Assembly: GCA_016342415.1 (NCBI GenBank)
Contig: JAEIOD010000031.1
Span: 1 to 57,250, forward strand
From: Clostridiales bacterium
GTDB taxonomy: Bacteria; Bacillota; Clostridia; Peptostreptococcales; Acidaminobacteraceae
DNA: 57,250 bases
Direction of reading: 5' to 3'
Under the pieces are notes generated by a model. It was not told the DNA's origin. It ran no database searches and saw nothing but the letters and a program-made list of their open reading frames with translations. Of the stretch, positions 7,042-14,280 are shown in pieces (positions within the stretch are counted from its first letter, which is position 1; the number at the start of each line of letters is the position of its first letter). A program made the translations under genes and the position numbers.

Positions 7042-7056
7042 CCCTACAAATCAGAA
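7042..7056 (-). repeat. Cassette boundary motif, copy 6 (exact consensus)
   Basis: Plus strand CCCTACAAATCAGAA, a perfect match, beginning only two bases after the stop codon of the YcxB-like gene on the minus strand and 87 bases before the antitoxin start. CATTG/CAATG arms flank it (7036-7040 and 7064-7068). Confidence 0.8.
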
Positions 7057-7058
7057 CA

Positions 7059-7517
7059 CTACACAATGACTTTGTTAATAAACCAGTCTTTTGATTCTTC
7101 ATTCAATTGATCTAAATCAACTGTCACGAAAACATTATTATTGAACATCAGATATACATATGATTCAAATCTATAAGAAGTTTTCAAGGCTGTTATCTTA
7201 AGTTTCATTTCTGTCTCAACACCAATAACTTGAACTTCATCTTCATTCACGATTATCCTTGTACGTCCACTCCTCCTCTTCTTCATTGCTGACATTGGCC
7301 ACACATAATAGAGTAAATAAGAGGCTGCAATATAAAGAAGAGAAAAAGCCAATATTAAATAACCTAAAATTGGTACTGAAGAGTAAACAACCATAAAACA
7401 TGCTCCTACAGCAAGTGCCACGTTAACTAATACACCTATCAAATACTGATGACGATAATATATCTTATATGATCTCTCGTATACTTCAACTGGGTCATCA
7501 TAGATTACTTCAAACAT
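7059..7517 (-). CDS. YcxB-like membrane protein
   Basis: A 152-residue protein with two membrane segments (about residues 24-44 and 51-72) followed by a cytoplasmic beta-rich domain of YcxB type (SGRTRIIVNEDEVQVIG, then YVYLMFNNNVFVTV). Function of the family is unknown. The start is set at ATG 7517 because GGAGG at 7522-7526 gives a 5-nt gap; an ATG at 7529 overlaps this ribosome site. It is a single-gene unit between motif copies 6 and 7. Confidence 0.7.
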   Translation of the reverse strand: MFEVIYDDPVEVYERSYKIYYRHQYLIGVLVNVALAVGACFMVVYSSVPILGYLILAFSLLYIAASYLLYYVWPMSAMKKRRSGRTRIIVNEDEVQVIGVETEMKLKITALKTSYRFESYVYLMFNNNVFVTVDLDQLNEESKDWFINKVIV

Positions 7518-7655
7518 ACTTACCTCCATTAGAGAATTCTGTATCTATCTAAGTCTGTAGAATAACTAAATTGTTTGCGAACAAACTTAGTCACATCTAC
7601 CAAACTAATATTACCATATTTCCCTAATCATATCATTACCATGACATTAAATCAT

Positions 7656-7670
7656 CCCGACAAATCAGAA
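7656..7670 (-). repeat. Cassette boundary motif, copy 7
   Basis: Plus strand CCCGACAAATCAGAA, 14 of 15 matches. Here the half-motif AAATCAGAA (7662-7670) has an inverted partner TTCTGATTT (7693-7701), and overlapping arms AAGTAACA (7669-7676) and TGTTACTT (7711-7718) form an alternative stem. Before transposon insertion this copy followed the gene now at 10973-11455. Confidence 0.75.
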
Positions 7671-7740
7671 GTAACATGGTATCATGGCTGCATTCTGATT
7701 TCAATTTATCTGTTACTTTCCGAGAAGTACTATTTAGTAC

Positions 7741-7747
7741 GTTACAT
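7741..7747. repeat. Target site duplication, left copy
   Basis: GTTACAT directly abuts the left terminal inverted repeat of the transposon; the identical 7-mer is at 10941-10947. Confidence 0.85.
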
Positions 7748-7995
7748 TGTTGAGCAACAATTTACAGGTACTACCGGCTACAGGTTAGCGACATATTGTT
7801 GTTCGTAATTTTAATTTGTTTCTACTTTATTGTGTTGTATTTTGCGACACAGTTTTTTCTTGATTAATTGTTAATTATCATATAGTGTTTTGTTATTGGC
7901 AAAAAACAAAAGAGAAGAACACCTCGCCTGCAAGCATAGTTTCTTCTCTTTAACAAAATACATAGTTCTTTGAGGAACTACATAAAGATAATGTT

Positions 7996-8568
7996 ATGAT
8001 AAGAGTTTTTCATGCTTTTGGCAAGTCTTTTTTTAGTTGTAATTCTGACTTAACTAGATTATATACATTTTATGATCATTTAAATATTCATTTGCTTATT
8101 TGTCCTTACTGCAGGGCTAAGTTTAATTGCACCTTCTTTTCTAGCTATACTAGAAATATGATTACCTTTGAGAACGGCTTAAATACCTGTCATACAGTCT
8201 CTATTACTAGAGTGATTTGTAACTCTTGTAATCATACTCATGCACTTCTTCCTGATCACTTTATTCCTTTTGGATCTTATACTTTATCTTTTATTCTTAA
8301 AGTCCTAAGAGCATATTTTTTTGGTTCTAAAACAATCACTAACCTGTGTGATTTCTTTCAGATTTCTATTTCTACACTTTATGATTGGATTAGACTTTTT
8401 AAAGAACAAAAGCACATTTGGTTAGGTATTCTTAATTATGCTGTTATTTCAGAGGTAAAGTTCATTGATGATATCTTATACTGTAGCAAATCTGTCTCTT
8501 CTTTTTATCAAATCACTAAGACTTCTTTCATGCAAAACTTTAAAACAACACTTTCTGATTCTTCATGA
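7996..8568 (+). CDS. DUF6431-like transposon accessory protein
   Basis: A 190-residue protein encoded first in the transposon. Two CxxC pairs (LLICPYCRAKF, and VICNSCNHTHALLPDHFIPFGSY) look like a zinc-binding module, followed by a helix-turn-helix (TNLCDFFQISISTLYDWIRLFKEQ). The phrase 'THALLPDHFIPFGSYT' is typical of the DUF6431 family, which occurs beside DDE transposase and ExeA-like ATPase genes in Clostridia. It probably binds element DNA, but no role has been shown. No strong ribosome site is visible before the ATG, and codon use is unusually T-rich. Confidence 0.7.
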   Translation: MIRVFHAFGKSFFSCNSDLTRLYTFYDHLNIHLLICPYCRAKFNCTFFSSYTRNMITFENGLNTCHTVSITRVICNSCNHTHALLPDHFIPFGSYTLSFILKVLRAYFFGSKTITNLCDFFQISISTLYDWIRLFKEQKHIWLGILNYAVISEVKFIDDILYCSKSVSSFYQITKTSFMQNFKTTLSDSS

Positions 8569-8676
8569 TTTTCATTTCATCTTTTTTAGGCTTTCACATA
8601 ATTCCGAAATAGTATCTTCTTCGTTTCACTATTATCATTAGTAGTGATTTAACACAAGAAGAAAGAGAGGAATTAT

Positions 8677-9948
8677 ATGCCTAAAATTAAAGCCAACCCA
8701 ATCGATATCGCTCACTTCAGGTTTGCTCTTATAGCACCTGTTATTCAAGGTACCTACTTCGAACCATCTGCAGCAGCTTACTACAGAAAAGTCACTGAAA
8801 ATGATTTAACTTTACCCGATGGATCTACTTTCAAGTATAACCCTAAAACATTAGAAAAATGGAATGAAGCTTACCGTAATTATGGTATGGATGGCTTAAT
8901 GCCTAAAACAAGATCTGATTCTGGAAAATCACGAGCACTCAACAGTTCTACTATCGAAGAAATCTTTAATCTCAAAGAACAGTTTCCTAGACTTAATGCG
9001 ACTCAAATCTATTTTAGATTAGTTGAAAATGGATTTATACCTGCTACAGTTTCTGTTGCCGCTGTTCAGAGATTCATTAAAAAGCATGATTTAAAATCTG
9101 CCAGAAATCTAAACATTAAAGATCGTAAGGCTTTCGAAGAACCTTACTTTGGTGCTATGTGGCAAGCTGATACTTGCTACTTACCTTATATTTCTGAAGA
9201 CGGTCAAAAACGTCGTACTTATCTTATAATGATCCTTGATGACCACTCAAGGTTAATCGTTGGTGGTCAGATATTTTACAATGACAATGCTTATAACTTT
9301 CAACAAGTGCTTAAAAATGCTGTTGCCACTTATGGCATCCCTCACAAGTTATACCTTGATAATGGTAGTAATTACATCGATAAACAGCTAACGCTTATCT
9401 GTGGTTCTATCGGCACTGTAAAACTCCATTGTCCTGTTAGAGATGGTAGTGCAAAAGGCAAAGTAGAAAGAAATTTCAGAACCCTCCGCGATCGCTGGTT
9501 AAATGGTTTAGAAACATCAACCATCACTTCTCTAGAAGCTTTTAATAAACTACTTAATGATTATATTAGACAGCATAACACAACACTTCACAGCGCTATT
9601 AAAGAAACACCAATGGACCGATTTATCCGTACTAAAGGACAAATCAAAGTGCCTAAATCACATGAGTGGTTAGACGAATCCTTCCATAATAGAGTGGATA
9701 GAAAAGTTAACAATGATGCTTGTATTTCTATCAACAAAATCTATTATGATGCACCACAACAGTTTATTGGTATGAAAGTTCAAGTCAGGTTCCTACCAGG
9801 TGCTATGGATGATGCTTATATCTTATATGACAACAAACGTTATCCAATCGTTAGAACGGATAAGCTTGCTAATTCAAGAACCAAACGTAATAACCCACAT
9901 GACAACTTAGATTATTCTAGAAGAAAGGTTGGTGAAAATCATGTTTAA
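8677..9948 (+). CDS. DDE transposase, Mu/IS481-like
   Basis: A 423-residue transposase with an N-terminal helix-turn-helix region and an RNase H-like rve core. Catalytic residues appear in order: first Asp in AMWQADTCYLPY (about residue 164), second Asp in KLYLDNGSNY (about 227), Glu in GSAKGKVERNFR (about 265). A C-terminal beta-barrel of Mu type follows (YDAPQQFIGMKVQVRFLPG). AGAGAGGAATT precedes the ATG. The gene overlaps the ATPase gene by 8 bases. Pairing with an AAA+ ATPase is the MuA/MuB or TnsB/TnsC arrangement, which usually confers target selection. Confidence 0.9.
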   Translation: MPKIKANPIDIAHFRFALIAPVIQGTYFEPSAAAYYRKVTENDLTLPDGSTFKYNPKTLEKWNEAYRNYGMDGLMPKTRSDSGKSRALNSSTIEEIFNLKEQFPRLNATQIYFRLVENGFIPATVSVAAVQRFIKKHDLKSARNLNIKDRKAFEEPYFGAMWQADTCYLPYISEDGQKRRTYLIMILDDHSRLIVGGQIFYNDNAYNFQQVLKNAVATYGIPHKLYLDNGSNYIDKQLTLICGSIGTVKLHCPVRDGSAKGKVERNFRTLRDRWLNGLETSTITSLEAFNKLLNDYIRQHNTTLHSAIKETPMDRFIRTKGQIKVPKSHEWLDESFHNRVDRKVNNDACISINKIYYDAPQQFIGMKVQVRFLPGAMDDAYILYDNKRYPIVRTDKLANSRTKRNNPHDNLDYSRRKVGENHV

Positions 9949-10747
9949 TTCCTTCTATGGACTCACCCATAACCCCTTTGATAAGCAACTCTTAAAGGAA
10001 TCAGATTCCTTTGAATCAAAGGATCACAAAGCCATGATAGATCGTTTAAATTACTTAAAAGACATACGTGGCATTGGTGTTTTTACAGCAAGACCGGGTA
10101 TGGGGAAATCATACACCCTCAGATGTTTTTCTAAATCACTTAATCAGAATCTTTATCAAATGCAATACATCTGTTTATCAACGGTTTCTGTTTCTGAATT
10201 CTACAAACAACTGTGTACCTCACTTGGACTGGAAGTCAAAGGTGGTAAAACCACCATGTTTAAAAGTATTCAAGAACGTATCTATTATCTCTATAAAGAG
10301 AAAAGGAAGCCTCTTATCATCGCGATCGATGAGGGACAATATCTAAATTCGGGTATTCTTAAAGATCTAAAGATGCTTATGAATCATGGTTATGATTCAC
10401 TTAACTGTTTTACTCTTATCATCGCTGGTGAACCGCATCTAAACCATACTTTAGAAAAGCCTGTACATGAAGCTCTAAGACAACGTATAACAGTCCACTA
10501 TAACTATAGCGGGTTAGATGATAGTGAAGTTTCAGCCTATATTTCTCATAAACTATCCATTGCAGGTTCTAGCAGAACAATCATTGAAGACGCTGCGATT
10601 AGTGCTGCTCATAGTTATAGTCGTGGTAACCCAAGACTTATCGATAATGTCATGACTTATGCTCTTGATCTTGGTGCACAACTGAAAAAAGAAGTCATCG
10701 ATGCTGAAACTATGATGTTAGCAATCGATGCTCAATCGTTATTCTAA
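9941..10747 (+). CDS. ExeA/MuB-like AAA+ ATPase of the transposon
   Basis: A 268-residue ATPase that would regulate the transposase and choose the target DNA. Walker A is ARPGMGKSYTLR (about residues 45-56), Walker B LIIAIDEGQYL, and sensor 1 LIIAGEPHL. The N-terminal phrase FYGLTHNPFDK is typical of ExeA-type ATPases. The start is set at the ATG at 9941; a TTG at 9929 is in frame but lacks a better ribosome site. It overlaps the transposase stop, indicating coupled translation. Confidence 0.85.
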   Translation: MFNSFYGLTHNPFDKQLLKESDSFESKDHKAMIDRLNYLKDIRGIGVFTARPGMGKSYTLRCFSKSLNQNLYQMQYICLSTVSVSEFYKQLCTSLGLEVKGGKTTMFKSIQERIYYLYKEKRKPLIIAIDEGQYLNSGILKDLKMLMNHGYDSLNCFTLIIAGEPHLNHTLEKPVHEALRQRITVHYNYSGLDDSEVSAYISHKLSIAGSSRTIIEDAAISAAHSYSRGNPRLIDNVMTYALDLGAQLKKEVIDAETMMLAIDAQSLF

Positions 10748-10940
10748 TTGTAATGAGGTTATGGCAAATCTGTCATAGCCTTATTTCATACAACAATAAA
10801 ATTATTGCATCAAACAAACCTATGAAAAAGTGTCGTTTTAATGATTATAATCTGCAGTTATGGTTATAATTTGTCGTTCAATCGAATTACTACCATAAAA
10901 TAAATCGTCGTTTATGCCGGTAGCAATTCGTCGCTCAACA

Positions 10941-10947
10941 GTTACAT
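10941..10947. repeat. Target site duplication, right copy
   Basis: GTTACAT follows the right terminal repeat and repeats the left flank at 7741-7747. Confidence 0.85.
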
Positions 10948-10972
10948 ACCCTCACTATGATAATATTTTTAC

Positions 10973-11455
10973 TCAAATGGTATTTTCTTTATATTCATTA
11001 TACCAATCCCATTTATCTTCACTAAACACAATGAATTTATCGTCATCAATTATATACACAAAAGACATCAATAAATCCAACCCTCCGCCGACACCACCCC
11101 ATAAAGCATGATCATCTTTACTGAAACCTAATATATGTATTTTCTCATTATCCAAATTATCTACTTGAATAATTTCCTCAATAAAGTCATTGTATATAAA
11201 TGTAAACACACAACTCCCATCGCAACGTGTCATATCAAATCTGTGTTTATCTGAATCATACGATGTAATTACGATATATTTGCTATCATCAGAAACCATG
11301 AAATTGCTTATTTCGTCCGCTTTATGGTAAGATTCAAACCAAGAATATACGCCCGCATCAGATGTATATACCAACATATCAATTGTGAATGATTGACAGT
11401 TTATTTTATTGCAATCATCTCCTATTACACCTATTCCAATGTATGTAATAAACAA
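10973..11455 (-). CDS. Unknown protein at the end of the cassette-like array
   Basis: A 160-residue acidic protein, rich in Asp and aromatic residues, with repeated short strands (KYIVITSYDSDKHRF, SFVYIIDDDKFIVFSEDKW) that suggest a beta-propeller or beta-sandwich fragment. No family is recognised. The frame can only begin at a TTG at 11455 with no visible ribosome site, so the 5' end may be missing or the true start may be internal. Before the transposon inserted, its 3' end lay about 125 bp from motif copy 7, as for the other units. Confidence 0.5.
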   Translation of the reverse strand: MFITYIGIGVIGDDCNKINCQSFTIDMLVYTSDAGVYSWFESYHKADEISNFMVSDDSKYIVITSYDSDKHRFDMTRCDGSCVFTFIYNDFIEEIIQVDNLDNEKIHILGFSKDDHALWGGVGGGLDLLMSFVYIIDDDKFIVFSEDKWDWYNEYKENTI

Positions 11456-11510
11456 TAATCCACATTTTTAGGGTGTGGTTAAACTGAATAACGAATAGAT
11501 AGTACTTCTA

Positions 11511-12365
11511 TTATCTAGCTTTTAATGGAAACAATGGTTTATAAGTATTGGCAACTTCTTTTAGTTTATGGATATCTTCATCCTTTAACTGGAGGTCGCT
11601 TTTCATGATCTCAAGAGCCCATCTGAAATGATTTATATCGCCTGGTGGTACTATGATATCAACACCTCTGTCAAGCGAATAATTGACAGCAAGCTTTGCT
11701 AACTCTTTATCCTCAATAGGATGATACCATGCCTTAGGATGGTTAATGTCATCACTCTTTAGATGTTCAGTAAGTGCCATAGACTTTATACCTAAGATGC
11801 CCATACCTTTATCGAGGGCTTTTTTGAGCACATAATCCCCATAGCCATTTTTGATAAGAGATACAAAATTAAACGGAAACATAATTGAATCAAAATCATA
11901 TCGATCCATTAAAGCCAAAGCAGCTTCACTCGAATGAGCAGAAAAACCTATATGTTTGATTAGTCCTTTTTCCTTGGCTTTTATAAACGTCTCAAATGCG
12001 CCATTTTTACTAAAAATCCTATCCACATCCTCCAGATTATAAACAGCATGTAATTGATACAGGTCAAAATAATCCGTCTCTAAATTTCGGAGTGACTGCT
12101 CTAACAATTTTTGAGACCCTTCCTTTGAGCGGTCTTCCGTTTTACAGGCTAAGAAAACATCATGACGTTTTCCTCTAAGTGCAGGCCCAAGCCTTTGCTC
12201 CGCATCTGAGTACGTTGGTGCAACATCAAAATAGTTTACCCCTGCATCTATCGCTTCTGCAACATAATTATTGGCATCCTTCTGTGTTTCATCTGAAACA
12301 ATGACACCACCAAAAGCAACTCTTGATAATTCCATATTGAAGTTTTCAATATGTTTTGTTTTCAT
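11511..12365 (-). CDS. Aldo/keto reductase
   Basis: A 284-residue NAD(P)H-dependent aldo/keto reductase. The catalytic tetrad is visible: Asp and Tyr in NYFDVAPTYSDAE, Lys in VFLACKTEDR, His in DLYQLHAV. The C-terminal DRGVDIIVPPGDINHFRWAL is the usual cofactor-binding end. The start is set at ATG 12365, with AAGGAG 6 nt upstream. Substrate is unknown; relatives act on sugars and small aldehydes. It lies between the array and the TIR gene, and looks like the first ordinary chromosomal gene. Confidence 0.85.
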   Translation of the reverse strand: MKTKHIENFNMELSRVAFGGVIVSDETQKDANNYVAEAIDAGVNYFDVAPTYSDAEQRLGPALRGKRHDVFLACKTEDRSKEGSQKLLEQSLRNLETDYFDLYQLHAVYNLEDVDRIFSKNGAFETFIKAKEKGLIKHIGFSAHSSEAALALMDRYDFDSIMFPFNFVSLIKNGYGDYVLKKALDKGMGILGIKSMALTEHLKSDDINHPKAWYHPIEDKELAKLAVNYSLDRGVDIIVPPGDINHFRWALEIMKSDLQLKDEDIHKLKEVANTYKPLFPLKAR

Positions 12366-12475
12366 ACTAGCTCCTTTATCTATTATTATGTCATCATTAT
12401 CTATAGATGCCATTAACAATGCTTCTAAAGATTACCATGATGTTCAAGGTGTTATTATAATACTATTTTATTTAT

Positions 12476-12498
12476 ACACAATAAAGTTACTATTGTGT
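12476..12498. terminator. Hairpin between the aldo/keto reductase and TIR genes
   Basis: Arms ACACAATA (12476-12483) and TATTGTGT (12491-12498). On the minus strand it follows the TIR gene by about 22 bases and is followed by ATAAATAAAA. A moderate terminator candidate. Confidence 0.5.
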
Positions 12499-12519
12499 TC
12501 TTTTAACATTGCTCAAATA

Positions 12520-14139
12520 TCAATACTCTATTGTTACAAATCCACCCAAAATATTGTATATCATTTCATACATAGCATCCTCTGTTGAAGCCGACATACT
12601 GTAGTTCGAAAAATATACCATACCATAGTCGAAGTTGTATATGACATTACCACTTATAGGTCCATACAACATATAATAGTCAATGATCTCAGATGCAGCA
12701 AAATAATAATTGCGAATCAGGCATGTGAGAAAATTAATTGATTCCAAACCGTAAAGACTTTGATCACCAATTACATAAAATCCATTTTGTTCTGCAAGGT
12801 CAATCAGGTAATTTCCGTCATCTCCTGCCATATTGTAAACCACATCAATATCATAAGCTATAATAAATTCTAATGCATCCTTTACATCCAGATTAAATAC
12901 TTCTACATCACCATTATAAGTTGCACCATTTTCAAACAGTACATTATATTTACTATCTGTCACTCCATCAATGCCTACAAATGCTACATTATCAGTCGCT
13001 GTCTCAAGAGAAGCAATATAACCTGCAACAAAAATCGCTTCGTTATCAATAAAGTTCATTTGAATAAAGTTTGAACCTTGATAATCGCTTACACCGTCAA
13101 TTAACACAAATTGAACATCAGGATTATCGGGTGCATATACTTCGATATAACCGCTTAACTCTTCTCCTTGAAGTATTATAATATCACTACCATAGTATAA
13201 CGCACCTTCAATTGCCTCAAACTCAAGATAATAATCAGTTTCATACAAGTAAGATTCTAAATAATAGTAATCAGATGCACTTACAACACCAGCCCACAAA
13301 TCTGATTTTATCAGTGAGTCATAAATATTCCCTGTAGTAATCAAGACAACTACATCCGCATAATTTTCTGTATAAAAATTCTCTTCAGCATCATCGGAAT
13401 CCAGTTTTTCGCTGGAATCATCCTCGGAACCAGACTCCGTAGTAGCTGTTGTTGTATCAACATCCTCCTCTGACGAAGGTGTATCTACTCTATTTTCAAC
13501 AGCTATCCCATCACTGTTTCTTTCCGACTCTGATTTACTGTCTTTTATTCTATTTGATAATATCGTTGTCGCAAATGCTGTACTGATTATAATCAATAAT
13601 ATGAAGACTGCTTTGATGCCAATGGATTTATTCTTTTTTTTATAATCCCCATCCGATGACTGTGACATGGAATCTTCTATTGATGAAACAAAGGTTTCTT
13701 CAGATAGCTCTGCTGTCGTCTCTTCCTCCTGAGAAATGGGATTCAGTATCCTGTCTATTGTTTCCAGAAGCTCAACAATATGCTTATCCTTGTCATCATC
13801 AATAGCATCCAGCCAATGAGGTGTTGAAAGGAAAAATTCCATAGATTTTGTCGGCTTGATATCTTGAATACGAAAAGGAATAATGGGTATATTTTTGAAA
13901 ACCGCTCTTTCCACTTCTCTTATTACCTGCTGAGAAGCGTTGGAGTTGGCGGAGAATATGATGACCATTATTTTACTTTCACTGATGGCATCAACGATGG
14001 CTTCTCCCCAATTTTCTCCAGGAAGGATATCTCTTGGCGCAATCCAACATCGCCTCTTAGATTTCTCAAGAGCAGCACATATTGCATCAGCATAAATCTT
14101 GTCTTTCGATGAGTACGAAATAAAAATATCATGTGCCAT
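12520..14139 (-). CDS. TIR domain - membrane helix - extracellular Bmp/PnrA-like domain protein
   Basis: A 539-residue fusion. Residues 1-140 are a bacterial TIR domain: HDIFISYSSKDK, CWIAPRDILPGENWGEAI, then SNASQQVIREVERAVF, where the Glu of 'REVER' matches the NADase catalytic Glu position. A hydrophobic segment follows (about 174-194, VFILLIIISTAFATTIL), then an acidic Ser/Thr/Asp/Glu-rich linker (195-255). Residues 256-539 resemble Bmp/PnrA-type substrate-binding proteins, which bind purine nucleosides (AIFVAGYIASLETATDNVAFVGIDG, VVYNMAGDDGNYLIDLAEQ, FYVIGDQS). TIR is expected in the cytoplasm and the Bmp domain outside. The inferred role is ligand sensing coupled to a NAD+-directed TIR output. 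It is transcribed divergently from the DHH gene. Confidence 0.75.
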   Translation of the reverse strand: MAHDIFISYSSKDKIYADAICAALEKSKRRCWIAPRDILPGENWGEAIVDAISESKIMVIIFSANSNASQQVIREVERAVFKNIPIIPFRIQDIKPTKSMEFFLSTPHWLDAIDDDKDKHIVELLETIDRILNPISQEEETTAELSEETFVSSIEDSMSQSSDGDYKKKNKSIGIKAVFILLIIISTAFATTILSNRIKDSKSESERNSDGIAVENRVDTPSSEEDVDTTTATTESGSEDDSSEKLDSDDAEENFYTENYADVVVLITTGNIYDSLIKSDLWAGVVSASDYYYLESYLYETDYYLEFEAIEGALYYGSDIIILQGEELSGYIEVYAPDNPDVQFVLIDGVSDYQGSNFIQMNFIDNEAIFVAGYIASLETATDNVAFVGIDGVTDSKYNVLFENGATYNGDVEVFNLDVKDALEFIIAYDIDVVYNMAGDDGNYLIDLAEQNGFYVIGDQSLYGLESINFLTCLIRNYYFAASEIIDYYMLYGPISGNVIYNFDYGMVYFSNYSMSASTEDAMYEMIYNILGGFVTIEY

Positions 14140-14280
14140 AGAATAACCTATTTCCTTTCTTTACGATTTGTTTCTATGCTCAAATATAATATATATATTA
14201 CCATTAATTAAGGATTCAATCTTAAAAGTAATAATCAAAATGGCATTTTACTATAATAAAATGGAGAGAAGGTAAAAGAT

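Larger units (their letters stand above)
7748..10940 (+). mobile_element. Mu/Tn552-like transposon with DUF6431, DDE transposase and ATPase
   Basis: The element is 3,193 bp. Ends begin TGTTGAGC (7748-7755) and finish GCTCAACA (10933-10940), a perfect 8-bp inverted repeat of the TG...CA type, with further similarity inside both ends (CTACCGGC). Each end holds repeated transposase-site-like decamers: TGAGCAACAA (7751), TTAGCGACAT (7785) and TTGCGACACA (7842) on the left; TGTCGTTTTA (10831), TTGTCGTTCA (10871), TCGTCGTTTA (10905) and TCGTCGCTCA (10928) on the right. An 11-bp inverted repeat AAAGAGAAGAA (7909-7919) / TTCTTCTCTTT (7941-7951) precedes the first gene. All three genes look intact and the target duplication is exact, so insertion seems recent. 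Removing it rejoins the gene at 10973 with boundary motif copy 7. Confidence 0.85.

Noticed and set aside
697..7670. The repeated 15-bp motif as a CRISPR array
   Set aside because: Copies are 500 to 1,900 bases apart, separated by genes, with no regular spacers or cas genes.
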